Shown: positions 1-11,370 of the stretch, one piece after another
Layout of the letters: every line of letters starts with the position of its first letter
How positions within the stretch are numbered: position 1 is the first letter of the stretch
Source: Plazaster borealis
Taxonomy: Eukaryota; Echinodermata; Asteroidea; Forcipulatida; Labidiasteridae
DNA: 64,000 nt
Reading direction: 5' to 3'
NCBI GenBank assembly: GCA_021014325.1
Contig: CM037462.1
Location: 20,480,135-20,544,134 of the forward strand
Notes under the pieces: model-generated
The model's input: the letters and a program-made list of their open reading frames with translations, nothing else
Told to the model about the DNA's origin: nothing
Database searches by the model: none
Program-made: the position numbers and the translations under genes

Positions 1-1247
1 AGCCCATGTGACCTGTGACATCACAAATTGACAAAAGAGTCGCAGAGCCTGGACTTCCAGCAGGATTGATTTGTACACAGCTCAATGGAAGAAAACATAA
101 ACTCTTGCCTTTTATGGAGATTGCACCATACTATTTGTATTAACTTTTAATACAAAGAAAAGGCGGCACATCTCGGAACTTGCACAGCTGTTACTTTACA
201 ATTCTTGATTTTATGTGGTAATCACTAAAACAAAAAGAGAACTTTCCCATAGGACCTGTGACTGTAAGGTATCTTGTATGCCAGGGAATACCCTGGAGCA
301 GAGCCGTATATTGAGAGAGTTGCGACAACTTGCGATTAGAAGCCATTTTGTGTCCAACAAAACCACATGGGCGAACACAGGGTGCGAGTTTAGTCTGCCC
401 ATTGGGTTGTGCTGCATTTGGACTGAAAATGGTGTCCAGCAACCACGTGACTAAAGAAAACCGGTCCCTCTATGTCGCAACTCCCTCAATACACAGCTCT
501 TCCATGGAGTTCTTTTTATAAACAAGATGACATGGTTCACACAAGTTTTGTTCATTTTCAAAACATTAAACCTTTAAATGCATACAACCTCTTTTGTAGT
601 CTTGATCGGCGACGCAAGTTTTTGTATTAGTCACGGGTAGAGGGCGCAACATCAACTGGCTTGGAGGGACTGGACAAGTCTACAAATTGATCGAGATGCT
701 TGTTTGATACAGATATCTCTTCTCCAGTGATTCATATTTGCAATATCGGCGACTAACAAAACGAATGTCGCCAATCAAGACTACCTCTTTTGAAGACTTT
801 ACCCGGCTCCTGTAAACTGAGAGTTATGTCAGATTTTTCCCAAAAGAAGAGTGTAATGTTTCTGAGCTTTTCACCAAAATCCCAAAATATTGTGATGAAA
901 ATATTAGCAAAATATGCTCAAAAACAAAGTACATGAATCCCAAAACGGCATTTCTTATTTCGATTACCGCAATCGAAACAGACATGTGTATGAATGTGCA
1001 CAAAATCAAATCCCAGAGTTTTACCAAACATTCACAGGTCGGTTGTATGGTGCCTTTTTTTGAAACTTGAGGATAAAAATGAATTCACTATTCTAAAAAA
1101 TACTGTTTTACCTCTTTAGAACCCACTGAGTTCTAGTGAGATTACATGCATGCACTGCAACCCAAAACCCATCGTTCAGTCACCATGCACTGTCTCATAA
1201 TATCTTTCACGCTCAAAAAAGTTGTGCATGGCAATATATGTCAGGCT
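1..1247. other. Intergenic, no gene recognised
   Basis: No coding signal on either strand. The only structure seen is the inverted repeat at 596-784. Confidence 0.5.
596..784. mobile_element. Foldback element
   Basis: Terminal inverted repeats of the form GTAGTCTTGATYGGCGAC at both ends, about 190 bp overall, with no coding capacity. It looks like a MITE. Confidence 0.6.
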
Positions 1248-1645
1248 TTAAAAGGAAGGTACACGTTTGGTATTATCACTCTTAAAATTAATTGCAATAA
1301 AAACCTTCTTGATTAGAAGTGCAGCAGCTTTCGATAGTATAAAGCATTTCAAGAATAATTTCACTTCAAAGTAATGTGGTTATGGAAAGACGTATAAGTT
1401 TTTATCCCCCAAAATTTGAATCTGAGAATCGTTACTGTCAGGTACGTTTCTCAGATTGTGTATTCCAATTACCGATTATTCTTCCTGTGGAACATAACCG
1501 CTCTGGATTTTCGGCGATATCTCAAAAGCACAACCACCTTTTGAAATGAAATTTTCAAAGGTTAGTTTTATTGTATATCTTCTTTTACATAAAGGATTAA
1601 AACAGTCGAACGGTTCCAAAAACCAAAGGTATACTTTCCCTGTAA
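1248..1645. mobile_element. TTAA-type foldback MITE (ATACGTTTGG subfamily)
   Basis: It begins TTAAAAGGAAGGTACACGTT, has the internal hairpin around GAATCTGAGAA/TTCTCAGATT, and ends in CCAAAGGTATACTTTCCC next to GTAA. It abuts the next element head to tail. Confidence 0.7.
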
Positions 1646-1991
1646 AGGGTGTGTACAACATTGGTAATTGCCAAAGACCTGTATCCAAACTTGATGTGAC
1701 CCAACATATACATGAAATAACAAACCTGTGAAAGTTTAAGCTAAATTGTCTTCGGAGTCATGAGAAAACAGTGAAAAAAAACCTTATGTGTTTTAACTTT
1801 TTTCAAACATCGGAATTTATCCTGCAGGACAAATACTATTATTTTACTCATTTCGTAAAAACTATGGCATTTCAAGCAAAACTATTTCAAGGGAAGTTTT
1901 CTACCATGTCCATCTTTATACCATGTGAGTTATGTGCAAATCTGTGAGCATTTATATTTTCATTCTTACCAATGTTGTACACACCCTTTAA
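1642..1991. mobile_element. TTAA-type foldback MITE (ACAACATTGG ends)
   Basis: Ends AGGGTGTGTACAACATTGG and its inverse CCAATGTTGTACACACCCT, bordered by GTAA and TTAA. It shares its left border with the preceding element. Confidence 0.7.
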
Positions 1992-2058
1992 CACTGAATT
2001 TGAAAGACGTTAGTGTTTTACAAGCTTTAATCTCTCAGTTTTCTGAAGCAGGGCTAGT

Positions 2059-2432
2059 TTAAAGGCATCGTACACGTTTGGTATTTGTCAAAGACCAGTG
2101 TTCTCATTTGGTGTATCCCAACATATGCATAAAATAACAAGCCTGTGAAAATTTGGGCTCAATTGGTCATCGAAGTTGCAAGAAAGTGATGAAAGAAAAA
2201 ACACCCTTGTTATACAAATTTGTGTGCTTTCAGATAGGAATAAAAACTTCTTGCAAGAAGTTTTTATTAATTTAGTGAGAAATTACCTATTTCTCAAAAA
2301 CTACGTTACTTCCGAGGGAGTTGTTTCTCACAATGTTTTATACTATCAACAGCTCTCTGTTGCTCGTTACCAAGTCAGTTTTTATGCTAATATATATTTT
2401 GAGTAATTACCAAATGTGTACGATGCCTTTAA
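2059..2432. mobile_element. TTAA-type foldback MITE in the NADK2 3' flank
   Basis: Perfect TTAA at both ends and inverted ends AGGCATCGTACACGTTTGG. The centre is palindromic (AATAAAAACTTCTTGCAAGA and complement), so an AATAAA occurs on both strands. It ends 21 bp past the NADK2 stop and may supply its 3' UTR. Confidence 0.8.
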
Positions 2433-2453
2433 TGTAACACTACTGGTATTATG

Positions 2454-5400
2454 CTAATCCAGTAGTTCAAATGTTCTCAATGCGTCTTCTTCTTTGGTCT
2501 CTAGTGTCGCTATTGCACCGTCATTGAAGACGAATGATGACCCACTATCCATGACGAGGCAGGCGTCCCAGCCACGTGATCGAACACGGATTCTGTGTTG
2601 GATAAAGCCACAATAATAATACAGATAATAAAACATTTTAATTTTACCCCTCTGGAAACAACCCCTCCAGTTTGCTGTTTCAAATTCTAAATGTTTTTTA
2701 AACACAGATCCTTTTCCATGCAAGATAGATGTGGTTTTGGGGTTGTTTGTTTTACATGCATTCCTTATCCTACTACACAGGGCCTTTGTGGCGTGCCATG
2801 GCTGAGCGGTCTGGTTCACCCGGACCCAAGCTCTGGTGTTGTCAGCACAGAGTGTGGGTTTGAATCCCGGCCATGACACTTGTGCCCTTAAGCAAGGTGC
2901 TTAACCATAATTGCTTCGTAAAAGGTTGGGTAGGTAGTGCATTCTGCTCTACAAGCCAGGCCCCCTAGTGGATGATACCCATGCCTACATCCTTACGGAC
3001 TGTGAAGGGGGTAACCCTGTTTCAGCCCCAGGAGTAGGTGGCAAAGTGCCCCTGCTGACAGTTGATTTGGGTCAACAGCCCAAATCAGTTAAGTGTAGCT
3101 CTCACCTTGAAGTGGCCGTCCGGCCTTGTGATGTTAGGCGATATCTCATAAAATAAAATAAATCACTTAAAATCCAACCAAAAGGCAAAGTAATTGTGTT
3201 TGCGAGTCTTACTCAATACCACAAGCATTGTGAGCGGCCAGGCCAGGATTCGAACCCAAACAGTAAATGACAGAGCTTGAAACACAGTGCACTTCAATGC
3301 TCAGCAATAATGCTCCATGGCATGTGTTTACAAACAAGGTAGCTTTACATGTATGTACAGGGTTCTACCCATGCACAAGCTAGTGTATCAGGCCGATATG
3401 CGCAATTTGTATTTTTTTCACAACAAACATCAAGAGAAAACCATATAGAATAATCCAGATTGCACAGTAGGGCTTTTAGAACCACGATAAACACCAAGTA
3501 GAAAACATTCCGAAGACCTTGTTTCAATTCAGCGTGCTTCGGCCAAACATCCAAAATTTGGGTCTAGAATACCCCATAGTTTTGAAAAAACCTGGGGAGA
3601 ACCCTGAATTAGTACCCTTGTCTTGGTCATGTACTTACTTCTTTGCAAACCCTCTTGGCATGTTGGCCTGGTAGATGCCATTGATGACCGGATCACGCAC
3701 TGTGTAGGAGAGGGTTGGGTCGCTAGCGTCAAAGACCAGGGAATTATTGAAGCGAGAGGCAACTCTCTTTTGGAGATCAGGGCTGATTGGAACATTGGCT
3801 CCCGTCTCCTGGTTAACTGTAAAAGACCATTCAAGACATAGTATAGAACTGCTTCATAGAGCTGCTTCTAAGCAAAAATAAGCAGGAAACCAGTTACAGA
3901 TAGTACATGTGGAATGGCACTTTGGCTGGTAACCTTATTCTGGAAAGCAAAATTGTTTTGTGCTGAGCTACATTTTGTGCTTAAGCAGCTCAATGCCATT
4001 GGGCCCTGGTAATTATCAATTACAAAATTTAAAAACTGATTAAAAATAAAGTTTATACCAACTACCCAACTACCAATCCTCCAGAGAATTATCTACGTCC
4101 AGAATACTGCAAAAATCAAGGTAATAGCTTTTCATTTCACTTCATTTCATTTAATTTATTCTGGTTGTGAAGCCAAGGACTCTCAGAAAAGCGAACTTAA
4201 AGCGAAACTGCAATAGCCAAGAACCCAATGGAGAGAAGACAAGGAAGGAAGTTTCAGTTTTAGATGTGAGAGGAAAACCATAGAGAATTATTCCTGGGAA
4301 AACCCGCGCAATCAGCCTGACCACCCTAATTGGAGACCTCAAAATCACTCTTGCTTTTTTGATCTTTGACTTGGTACCATTATAGGCCAAGACGAATACA
4401 GGTAATTTGTGCATGTACTTACATATTGTTAGTAGTTCTCTTACACTCTGATGTGACAGCTTGTTGATGTTGAGGGACCTAGTAAAAGGAAGAAAGAAAA
4501 TATAATAAGATTTGGCAGCTACTTACATTTGTACATTTCTTAACCATACTCAACCCTTCAATTTTGTTGGACTGAGGACTGTACTTGTAAACTTATTATG
4601 TATTACATGGGATAAGGCATATTCAGAGTTCAACAGTTTAATTACACCATGTGTTATCGGATTGTTAGAGTGAGGGCGGAGTCAGTAAATCACTCCTTGG
4701 AGCTAGGATTCAATAGAGAAATAATTATTTCTTAAACTTCCAAAGTCTTGCAGTCAAGACCAGGAAGTCAGAGACAAACATTACAATATGTCCCGAAGTT
4801 TTCAATTCCCTTTGTTTAAAAAAAAAAATCAATTTATTTGTTGTCAAACCATCAATCCTTCTCAGAAACACCACAACTCATAAAGAGAGATTATGTACAC
4901 GGTGTCTCCCCAAAACTTACTTGATTGTATTCCTACGATGCAAAGTTTCAAATCGTACTTTTTACTACCAAAATTAGCCAGGAGTAAAATCAAAATAAGC
5001 CAGGAGTAAAATAAGAAAATAAGCCAGGAGTAAAATCAAAATTAGCCAGGAGTAAAATTAAAATTAGCCAGCAGTAAAATCAAAATTAGCCAGGAGTAAA
5101 ATCAAAATTAGCCAGGAGTAAAATCAAAATTAGCCAACAGTAAAATCAAAATTAGCCAGCAGTCAAATCAAAATTAGCCAGGAGTAAAATAAGAAAATTA
5201 GCCAGCAGTAAAATCAAAATTAGCCAGCAGTAAAATCAAAATTAGCCAGGAGTAAAATAAGAAAATTAGCCAGCAGTAAAATCAAAATTAGCCAGCAGTA
5301 AAATCAAAATTAGCCAGCAGTAAAATCCAAATTAGCCAAGAATAAAAATCAAAATTAGCCAGCAGTAAAATCAAATTAACCAGGAGTAAAATCAAAATTA

Positions 5401-8400
5401 GCCAGCAGTAAAATCAAAATTAGCCAGCAGTAAAATCAAAATTAGCCAGCAGTAAAATCAAAATTAGCCAGCAGTAAAATCAAAATTAGCCAGCAGTAAA
5501 ATCAAAATTAGCCAGCAGTAAACTAGTTGTCCTACCATGACGTGGAGCCGGTTCCTGTGCAGATTGTAATGCCTGAACTTTTCTGTCTCTCCATGGGTCC
5601 ACCATCCACTGAAATCTCATAATAAGAAACCCTGTCGAAACATCAAAACAAGATTAAGACTGATGATTACAAGAAATGGCAACAAAAACTCTGCAGATTC
5701 AAGAAACTCAAACGAAAACAGTCAAGTTGAGGACAAAGATCATCTTAAAGGGATTGTATTCGTTTGGTAATTGGAACCTACTGTTTGTTTCAATCCTATA
5801 TAGTTGTAGTTATATACCATAAAACTAACCTGTGAAAATTTCATTTCAAAAGGTGGTAGCGTTTTTGAGATATTGCTGAAAATCTGGAGCGGTTATGTCC
5901 ACGTAGGAAGAATAATCTGCAATTGGAATACACAATCTGAGAAGCGTTACTGCATTAACGCTTCTCAGATTCAAATTTTTGGGGATAAAAAGTGATATCT
6001 TTTTCTATAACCACAGTACTTCGAGGTGAAAAGTTTCTCAAAATGCATTATACTATCCAAAGCTGCTGTACTTCTTACCAAGTAAGTTTTTGTTGCCATT
6101 TAAGACCAATTAAGACCATCATAGTGAATAACGAGAAGTCCCCTCGATCAAATAAGCAAAAGTAGTAGTCCCGGCCGATTTCCTACCTCCCGCCCAGGTA
6201 GTAGTTAATAAGCAGGACAGTTCTTTTCAGAACTAGGTAGTCTCCTTAATTCCAAAATCTACTCTGTTGTAGTAGAACAAATAGCAAGACAAGTTATCAA
6301 AGAACAAATCTACACAGCATAGTAGATATATATGGTTTTATCGCAATATACAATGTACATTGATACCTCACCATCAAGGTTTTAGCCAGGTTTGGTAAAA
6401 GGTGTCCAACTTTACTGGAAATTTAAAAACTAGGTGTCCAAATTGTTCACTTACAATTCATGTACATACAAAAGGACAGATAAAACAGGGTGTCCAAATT
6501 TAAAACAGGGTGTCCAAAAGACACCCAGACACCCCTCTGGCTAACACTATGCTCACCATGCAATGCCTCAAAACCCATATAAAGATCATGTCTTCCCTTA
6601 TTCCTTCTGAATACAAAAATATCAAGAGAAATCTAACAAGTTTGGGTAAAAATGTTCACCCTGCCCCATTTCAAGAGACATTGAGTGCCACGGTATAGGC
6701 CTACATGTGAAAAAGTTGCATTTGAAGATGCCGAAATCTCCATTGCTTACTTTGAATACCGTTATCAAAATAACCATGTACATGTATAAATCTTTAAAAT
6801 TTAATGACAAAACATGAACCAATTATTAGTTGTAGGTTTTTGAGGCATTGCTTGGTGAGGTATCAATGTATATTCGGTTTGCGGTAACACCATGTGTATA
6901 TCTACTTTGTTGTGTAGATTTTGTTCTTTGAGAACTTGTTTTGCTATTTATTCTACTGCCGCAGAGAATATTTCGGAATTCGGGCGACTACTTAGTTTTA
7001 GTTGTTTTCATTAAACCAGGATTAACAATTATAACAGGTTGGTTGAATGGTTGGATGGTGTGTTTATTGAAAACTACAGGATGGGACTAAAGTTACTCTA
7101 CCAAACAGATGTGATAAAACCTTACGTTGATGACAGTGACTCCCCAATGAAGACCTCGTTCAACGCTCTGATTGGAAGCACTCTGGGCACCAACTCAGAC
7201 TTCTCCAGTCCATGTCTTAATCTGTTCTCCTTGGTCCAATGCTTGTCTCTAAGCTCAGGTAACTTCATCTGCTCTTCGTGCAGGTCTATGGGTTCAGCGT
7301 TGATCAACCCACTCTCTGCAGTTGCACGAATTCTCTGCCGCCATTTCCATCTAGGAGGTGGAAAAGTGAAAAACAGTTGAGAATCAAAGGGCATTATAAG
7401 AGTTTCATTTTTTTCACAGAGCTCGGGAAAGTACTGAGTATACAGTGCTTAATACACATCGGTGTAAAGGAAAAAAAAAATTATATTCTTTAGCCTCGAT
7501 GCAAAGTTAACATCTCTTAAATCGTTGCAGTACCCGCTGCTAACACAAAAGATTCGAACTGCCTCTAGCCACTGGGTTAGCTCGGTGGCCTAGTGTTGTG
7601 GGTTCGAATCCCACCCGAGTGATTTGCCTGTGGATTTGTTTTCACAGAACTCGGGGAAGTACTGAGTATACAGTGCTTAATACACATCGGTGTAAGGGTA
7701 AACAAAATTATATCAGTTTTATTCTTATTATTATTATTATTTTATAATAATAAGAAGAAGAAGAATAAAACTACATTTTTATTTTAAAAATTTCAAATTA
7801 TAATGTATTATAACATTTTACTGTAATATCCCTGAAACATTTGATGTCAGTGGAGGAGGGCAAACCCTTATGGAGGTCATAATAAAGTTGCTCAAAATCA
7901 TTGCTTAATCGTAAGTGCAATGCTTCAGGGCTCAAAGTTTTGGGAAAATCCACAAGACCACAGGACTTGTAGTTCACATTTTTTACTGGAGCAGAATTTT
8001 GTGTACAATACCGGAATCAAACAAAGACCACACAAAAAGCGATCTGCACATTTTAACATGTAAACTGTTTTTTATTTCAACAAGTGCCAAGGGAAGATTG
8101 ATTTTATTTGTCTTGGGAAAGAATACTTCTATATATCGAGTTGACAATATTTATCAGACTCAAAGTTGAGGTTTGGACATAACTCTTAATTTTAAAGATA
8201 TTACACAATGGTGTATTATTATTCAATTGATAAACACAAGACTGCAGGACATGTCCGATTATGAGTTTACTGGCCCAAGGCTAAAATCACTGGCCTCGGG
8301 ACTGCGGTCCGGTGTTATTAAGTTCAAGCCGTGATTCCATTGTTTCATCATTATTCTCCCTCCAAATATAAAGGTCTATAGAATTAAATGTTTCAATAAT

Positions 8401-11041
8401 TTTCAATCAGAGAACCCAGAGCACTTTTCAGGAGTTGGTTTTCTGGTTTTAACATACAGCAAGCAACAACCCAATCTAATCCACACTAAAATATAGGATT
8501 CAACCTGCCTCTAGCTACCAGGCAATCTCAGTAGTCTAGTGGAAAAACGTCTGCTCTAGAATGGCAAAGGTCATGGGTTCGAATCCCACCCGAGTAACCT
8601 GTGGATTTTGTTCACAGGACTCTGGTAAGTACCGAGTTTATGGTGCTTTACACATACCGATGTATTGGTAAAACAAAATAATATTCTTTATCCCCAATGC
8701 AAATTGAACATCTACTAAACTCACTAATCCATGAATATGAAATCAAATATGAAATAAAACTCGAGTGAGGTTTTAATTACAAGGACACCTACCTGAATTT
8801 CCCTTCTATGATTTTCTTGAAAGCCTCATCAAAGTTCTCGGTGTACCTTGGTGAGAGGCATAGATACCCAGCGGACCCACTAGGGTAAGTATTGACTCCT
8901 AGCACAGGTTTGTCATCAGTGACTTTACTGGCCGCCATGATGAAGGTTCCGTCCCCTCCAGCTGGGATGAGAATATCTGCCCATCGAACCGTCTCCTTGT
9001 TTAGGCTTTGATCAAACCTCTGAGCAACCTTGACTTCAATGTTCCGTGATCTGGAAAAATATTAAGAATTATACTAACAAGCAATAATGTAAATATGCCC
9101 GATATGGGGCAGAGGATATCCCCCCCAAATGTTCCCATACTTTAACACACTATTTTCCTCTTGTACAGAAGTAACCCCCTAAAATCTTCTATTTAAGAAT
9201 TCCTGAGATTCCAAGCACACAATGTAGACACAATAAGGGGTACACCATTTTCCATATTGAGCACCAAATGTGAATAATGGGTATTTAGTCTGGCTCTTAA
9301 AAACCATGTATTGAAGTGCCTATTACGACTTTAACACTTTTACTTCTCCACAGGGCCCAAAGCACTCCTGAAACCATCTCAACTCCTTAGGAGCATGCAG
9401 CACCGTCAAACTACACGTTTTACAAATAACAATGGGTATAAATCTAGCCCCATTAAACCATGCCTCAAAGTGCCAGAAATAAGTACTACCATGTCAGGGA
9501 GTCAGGAAGTTTTTTCTCATTTTGTTTCTGGTCTTGAAGAAAATTTCTGGTCCAGTAAACATTTTGAGCTACAAGCCCTGCGGTCTTGTGGATTTTTCCC
9601 CCAAATTTGAGCCTTGCCATGGATGATGGTATTACTAGCCCTGTGTTTATAGGGACTGTGGGTGCAGTACTTACTGCAAGCTCTCCACTATCTTGTTAAC
9701 ATTGTCAATGTGTACGTTATGTTTCTCTACCAGTCTGTCATATTGAGATCCTCGCTGAACAAGCTGAAAATCAATCACCAACAAGTTTATCAAAATAGTT
9801 ACATAACACTTTATTATTTGATTTTGGGTTGAACAAAGAAAATTTGACTAGAGCTGGATTTAAGCCAACGGCCTCCGGATTAACATGCCAGCAGTCTACC
9901 AACTGAGCTATCTTGCCCTATATTGGCAGTCTCCCAATTTTGTCAATACACTTGTGTCCTTAAGCAAGACACTTAACCACATATTTCATCCTTCGGATGG
10001 GACGTAAAGCCGTTGGTCCCGTGTACTAGGATTGGTAGTGCACGTAAAAGAACCCAGAACACTTATCGTGGAAGAGTAGGGGTTTAACCCCGGTGTTTCT
10101 GGTTCACATAGCAAGCACCCTTGTTTACAGGTTTCCTCAGGCTTGCGAGCTACAGTGATTAAGTTCACTTGTGAGGCATCCTTGGTTTCATTACCAGAAA
10201 TATATAATATATAATAATAATAATAGTAATAACTAATAATAATAATATCTTTATTATTTGAATTACAGTTTACTCAAATGGGGGATTAAAGAGGATTTTC
10301 ATTTTAGTTTATTGCGAACATCATCAGTTTATACTATCCTCACTTCCTCCATCCATGCTCCAACAGAACCAAACAAAACAGTAGTTTTTTTTATTTTTAT
10401 GGTAGGTGTAGGTGTTAATTAAACAAATTAAAAAGTGTGGTTAATTACAGCTATCAAAACTAAATCTCCAAATCTATAAAAACAGACTAATTGTTTGCAA
10501 TCATCAAATCTAGTTTCAGTTTAGAACACAAACAAAAAAGTAGACTTTCCTGATTTGTTTTATTTTATTATCACGGTTTGATGTATGTCAATGGCCAATT
10601 AATAATAATATTTAAAGTAGATAACCGTAGAGATTTTTGTTGCATTACGACTCAAACAGTTTTCCATGGCCAGAACTGTTTTAGTACTACAAAGTACAAA
10701 TGAAACTTAATATAAATACAAAATACAAAGTGAAAAAACAGAAAGTGAAGGAACAAGGATAGCATTTTGAAACAAACCACTTTCTTGAGACCATCCTCTC
10801 CAAGCTGACTGTATCGCTTCTTCTCAAAGGCATATCGTGACAGTTTAGAGACAACTAATGCTCTTTTGGGCCTGAAGGGGATCCCATCCCCTCCTAACTC
10901 AGCCCCGCCCCCTCCTCCTCCGGAGTTTGTTGACATGAGACGTCTGATTACATTGTTGAAGTCCCCGGGACTTCTCGAGCATTTAGCACAGATTATAAAT
11001 CGGTGTAAATAGCCAGCAAAGACCCCACTCCTTTGAACCAT
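2454..11041 (-). CDS. NADK2: NAD kinase 2, mitochondrial (complete, 8 coding exons)
   Basis: Exons in transcript order: 11041-10781, 9763-9675, 9050-8793, 7350-7126, 5631-5536, 4478-4423, 3816-3639, 2592-2454. All junctions agree in phase and total 1302 nt, giving 433 residues (human NADK2 is 442). The enzyme phosphorylates NAD+ to NADP+ in the mitochondrial matrix. Visible signatures: a basic, Arg/Ser-rich N-terminus fitting a targeting peptide; GGDG at about residues 148-151, the NAD/diacylglycerol-kinase nucleotide motif, followed by GVNTYPSGSAGYLCL; VDLHE-like PIDLHEEQ; RALNEVFIGESLSS; CTGTGS at about 302-307; and a C-terminal RSRGWDACLVMDSG...FNDGA block. These match the vertebrate protein in order. 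The start at 11041 was chosen because upstream codons look non-coding and it leaves a normal-length presequence. The exon 1 donor (AAA|GTGGTT) is weak, so that boundary is the least certain. A mobile element begins 21 bp beyond the stop codon. Confidence 0.95.
2787..3160 (+). mobile_element. tRNA-derived SINE
   Basis: The head GTGCCATGGCTGAGCGGTC resembles a tRNA A-box region and GGGTTTGAATCCCGG a B-box; an AAATAAAATAAA tail follows. It lies just upstream of NADK2 exon 8 (in intron 7). Confidence 0.75.
3345..3620. repeat. Dispersed repeat (copy 1 of 3)
   Basis: Shares a segment from GGGTTCTACCCATGCACAAG through the AACATTCCGAAGACC block with 46675-46980 and 60235-60545. No coding capacity. 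Confidence 0.6.
3850..4005. mobile_element. Foldback element, TTCATAGAGCTGCT family
   Basis: Begins TTCATAGAGCTGCTTCTAAG and ends AAGCAGCTCAATGCCATTGG near GGGCCC. Same family as 30255, 33451, 46325 and 50770. Confidence 0.55.
4145..4400. repeat. Dispersed repeat pair (with 48540-48740)
   Basis: Both copies start TTTCATTTATTCTGGTTGTG or close and run through CTCAGAAAAGCGAACTTAA. Unclassified. Confidence 0.55.
4969..5524. repeat. 22-bp minisatellite in NADK2 intron 5
   Basis: About 25 direct copies of AAAATTAGCCAGCAGTAAAATC and variants, with no spacers, ending 11 bp from the exon 5 donor at 5535. Variation is mostly CAG/GAG within GCCAGSAG, plus some AAAATAAG insertions. Confidence 0.92.
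5745..6105. mobile_element. TTAA-type foldback MITE, right end lost
   Basis: Starts TTAAAGGGATTGTATTCGTT and carries the CGCTTCTCAGATT hairpin. The right end is truncated near 6105. Confidence 0.65.
6148..6375. mobile_element. Dispersed foldback family (copy 1 of 3)
   Basis: Contains CCTACCTCCCGCCCAGGTAG and CAATATACAATGTACATTGA. Related copies are at 6838-7005 and 17745-17990, inverted relative to this one. Confidence 0.55.
6838..7005. mobile_element. Dispersed foldback family (copy 2, partial)
   Basis: Shares GGTGAGGTATCAATGTATAT and CTACTGCCGCAGAG with the 17745 copy. Confidence 0.55.
7555..7690 (+). mobile_element. tRNA-like SINE fragment
   Basis: TAGCTCGGTGGCCTAGTG and GGGTTCGAATCCCACC resemble tRNA A and B boxes, followed by a shared ACACATCGGTGTAAGGG tail. 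Copies also at 8505 and 12955. Confidence 0.65.
8505..8685 (+). mobile_element. tRNA-like SINE
   Basis: Same family as 7555: CTCTAGCTACCAGGC head, GGGTTCGAATCCCACC box and a CACATACCGATGTA tail. Confidence 0.65.
8793..9050 (-). other. NADK2: NADK2 exon 3: nucleotide-binding core
   Basis: This exon carries WADILIPAGGDGTFIMAASK, the glycine-rich GGDG signature of the NAD kinase superfamily, then the segment GVNTYPSGSAGYLCLSPRY. Acceptor TTTTTCCAG and donor GTAGGT are both good. It enters and leaves in phase 2. Loss of GGDG would abolish catalysis in known family members; it is intact here. Confidence 0.93.
9835..10185. mobile_element. tRNA-derived SINE pair (opposed tRNA-like heads)
   Basis: A minus-strand tRNA-like head (TTGGTAGACTGCTGGCATG on the complement) abuts a plus-strand SINE body with CCTTCGGATGGGACGTAAAG. 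It lies in NADK2 intron 1. Confidence 0.55.
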
Positions 11042-11370
11042 CTTTGAGACAGACGATCCTATAAATCGACCTTTTGATTTTGACACGGCCACGTGAATAA
11101 TATGAGGAAAAATGCATGTAAAAACTGAAATGATCACTGGATCAGGAAAGTGCAACTCAGCTTTTGTTGTTGTCTAGGTTTAACGTGGACTTCACCCACA
11201 ACACATCCATTGAAAGGTGCTATTAATTTTGTGCACATGTACCCATGCAGCTTTTACAGCATGTGATTTAAGGGCCATTTTCATAACTGCGACTGACCGC
11301 GGCTTTTGAAATGAAGAAATTAGAGACTAGCAACAAAAAAGAGTTTTATAAATCCTCAGTTTAAAAAGAA
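11042..11370. promoter_or_regulatory. Probable bidirectional promoter between NADK2 and NDC1
   Basis: The start codons of two divergent genes lie 329 bp apart, so both transcription starts and both 5' leaders should fall here or just outside. There is a CACGTG E-box near 11089 and no TATA box at a convincing position. No large transposon copy is visible, unlike the flanking introns. Promoter activity is inferred from geometry only. Confidence 0.6.

Noticed and set aside
2787..2880. tRNA gene with A and B boxes
   Set aside because: The boxes are tRNA-like but no full cloverleaf can be drawn, and the same head plus a common body recurs at many places, so these are SINE heads. The same applies at 7555, 8505, 12955, 16505, 27350 and 56700.
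4969..5524. Regular 22-bp repeats resembling a CRISPR array
   Set aside because: The units are contiguous with no unique spacers, there are no cas genes, and the array sits in an animal intron. It is a minisatellite.
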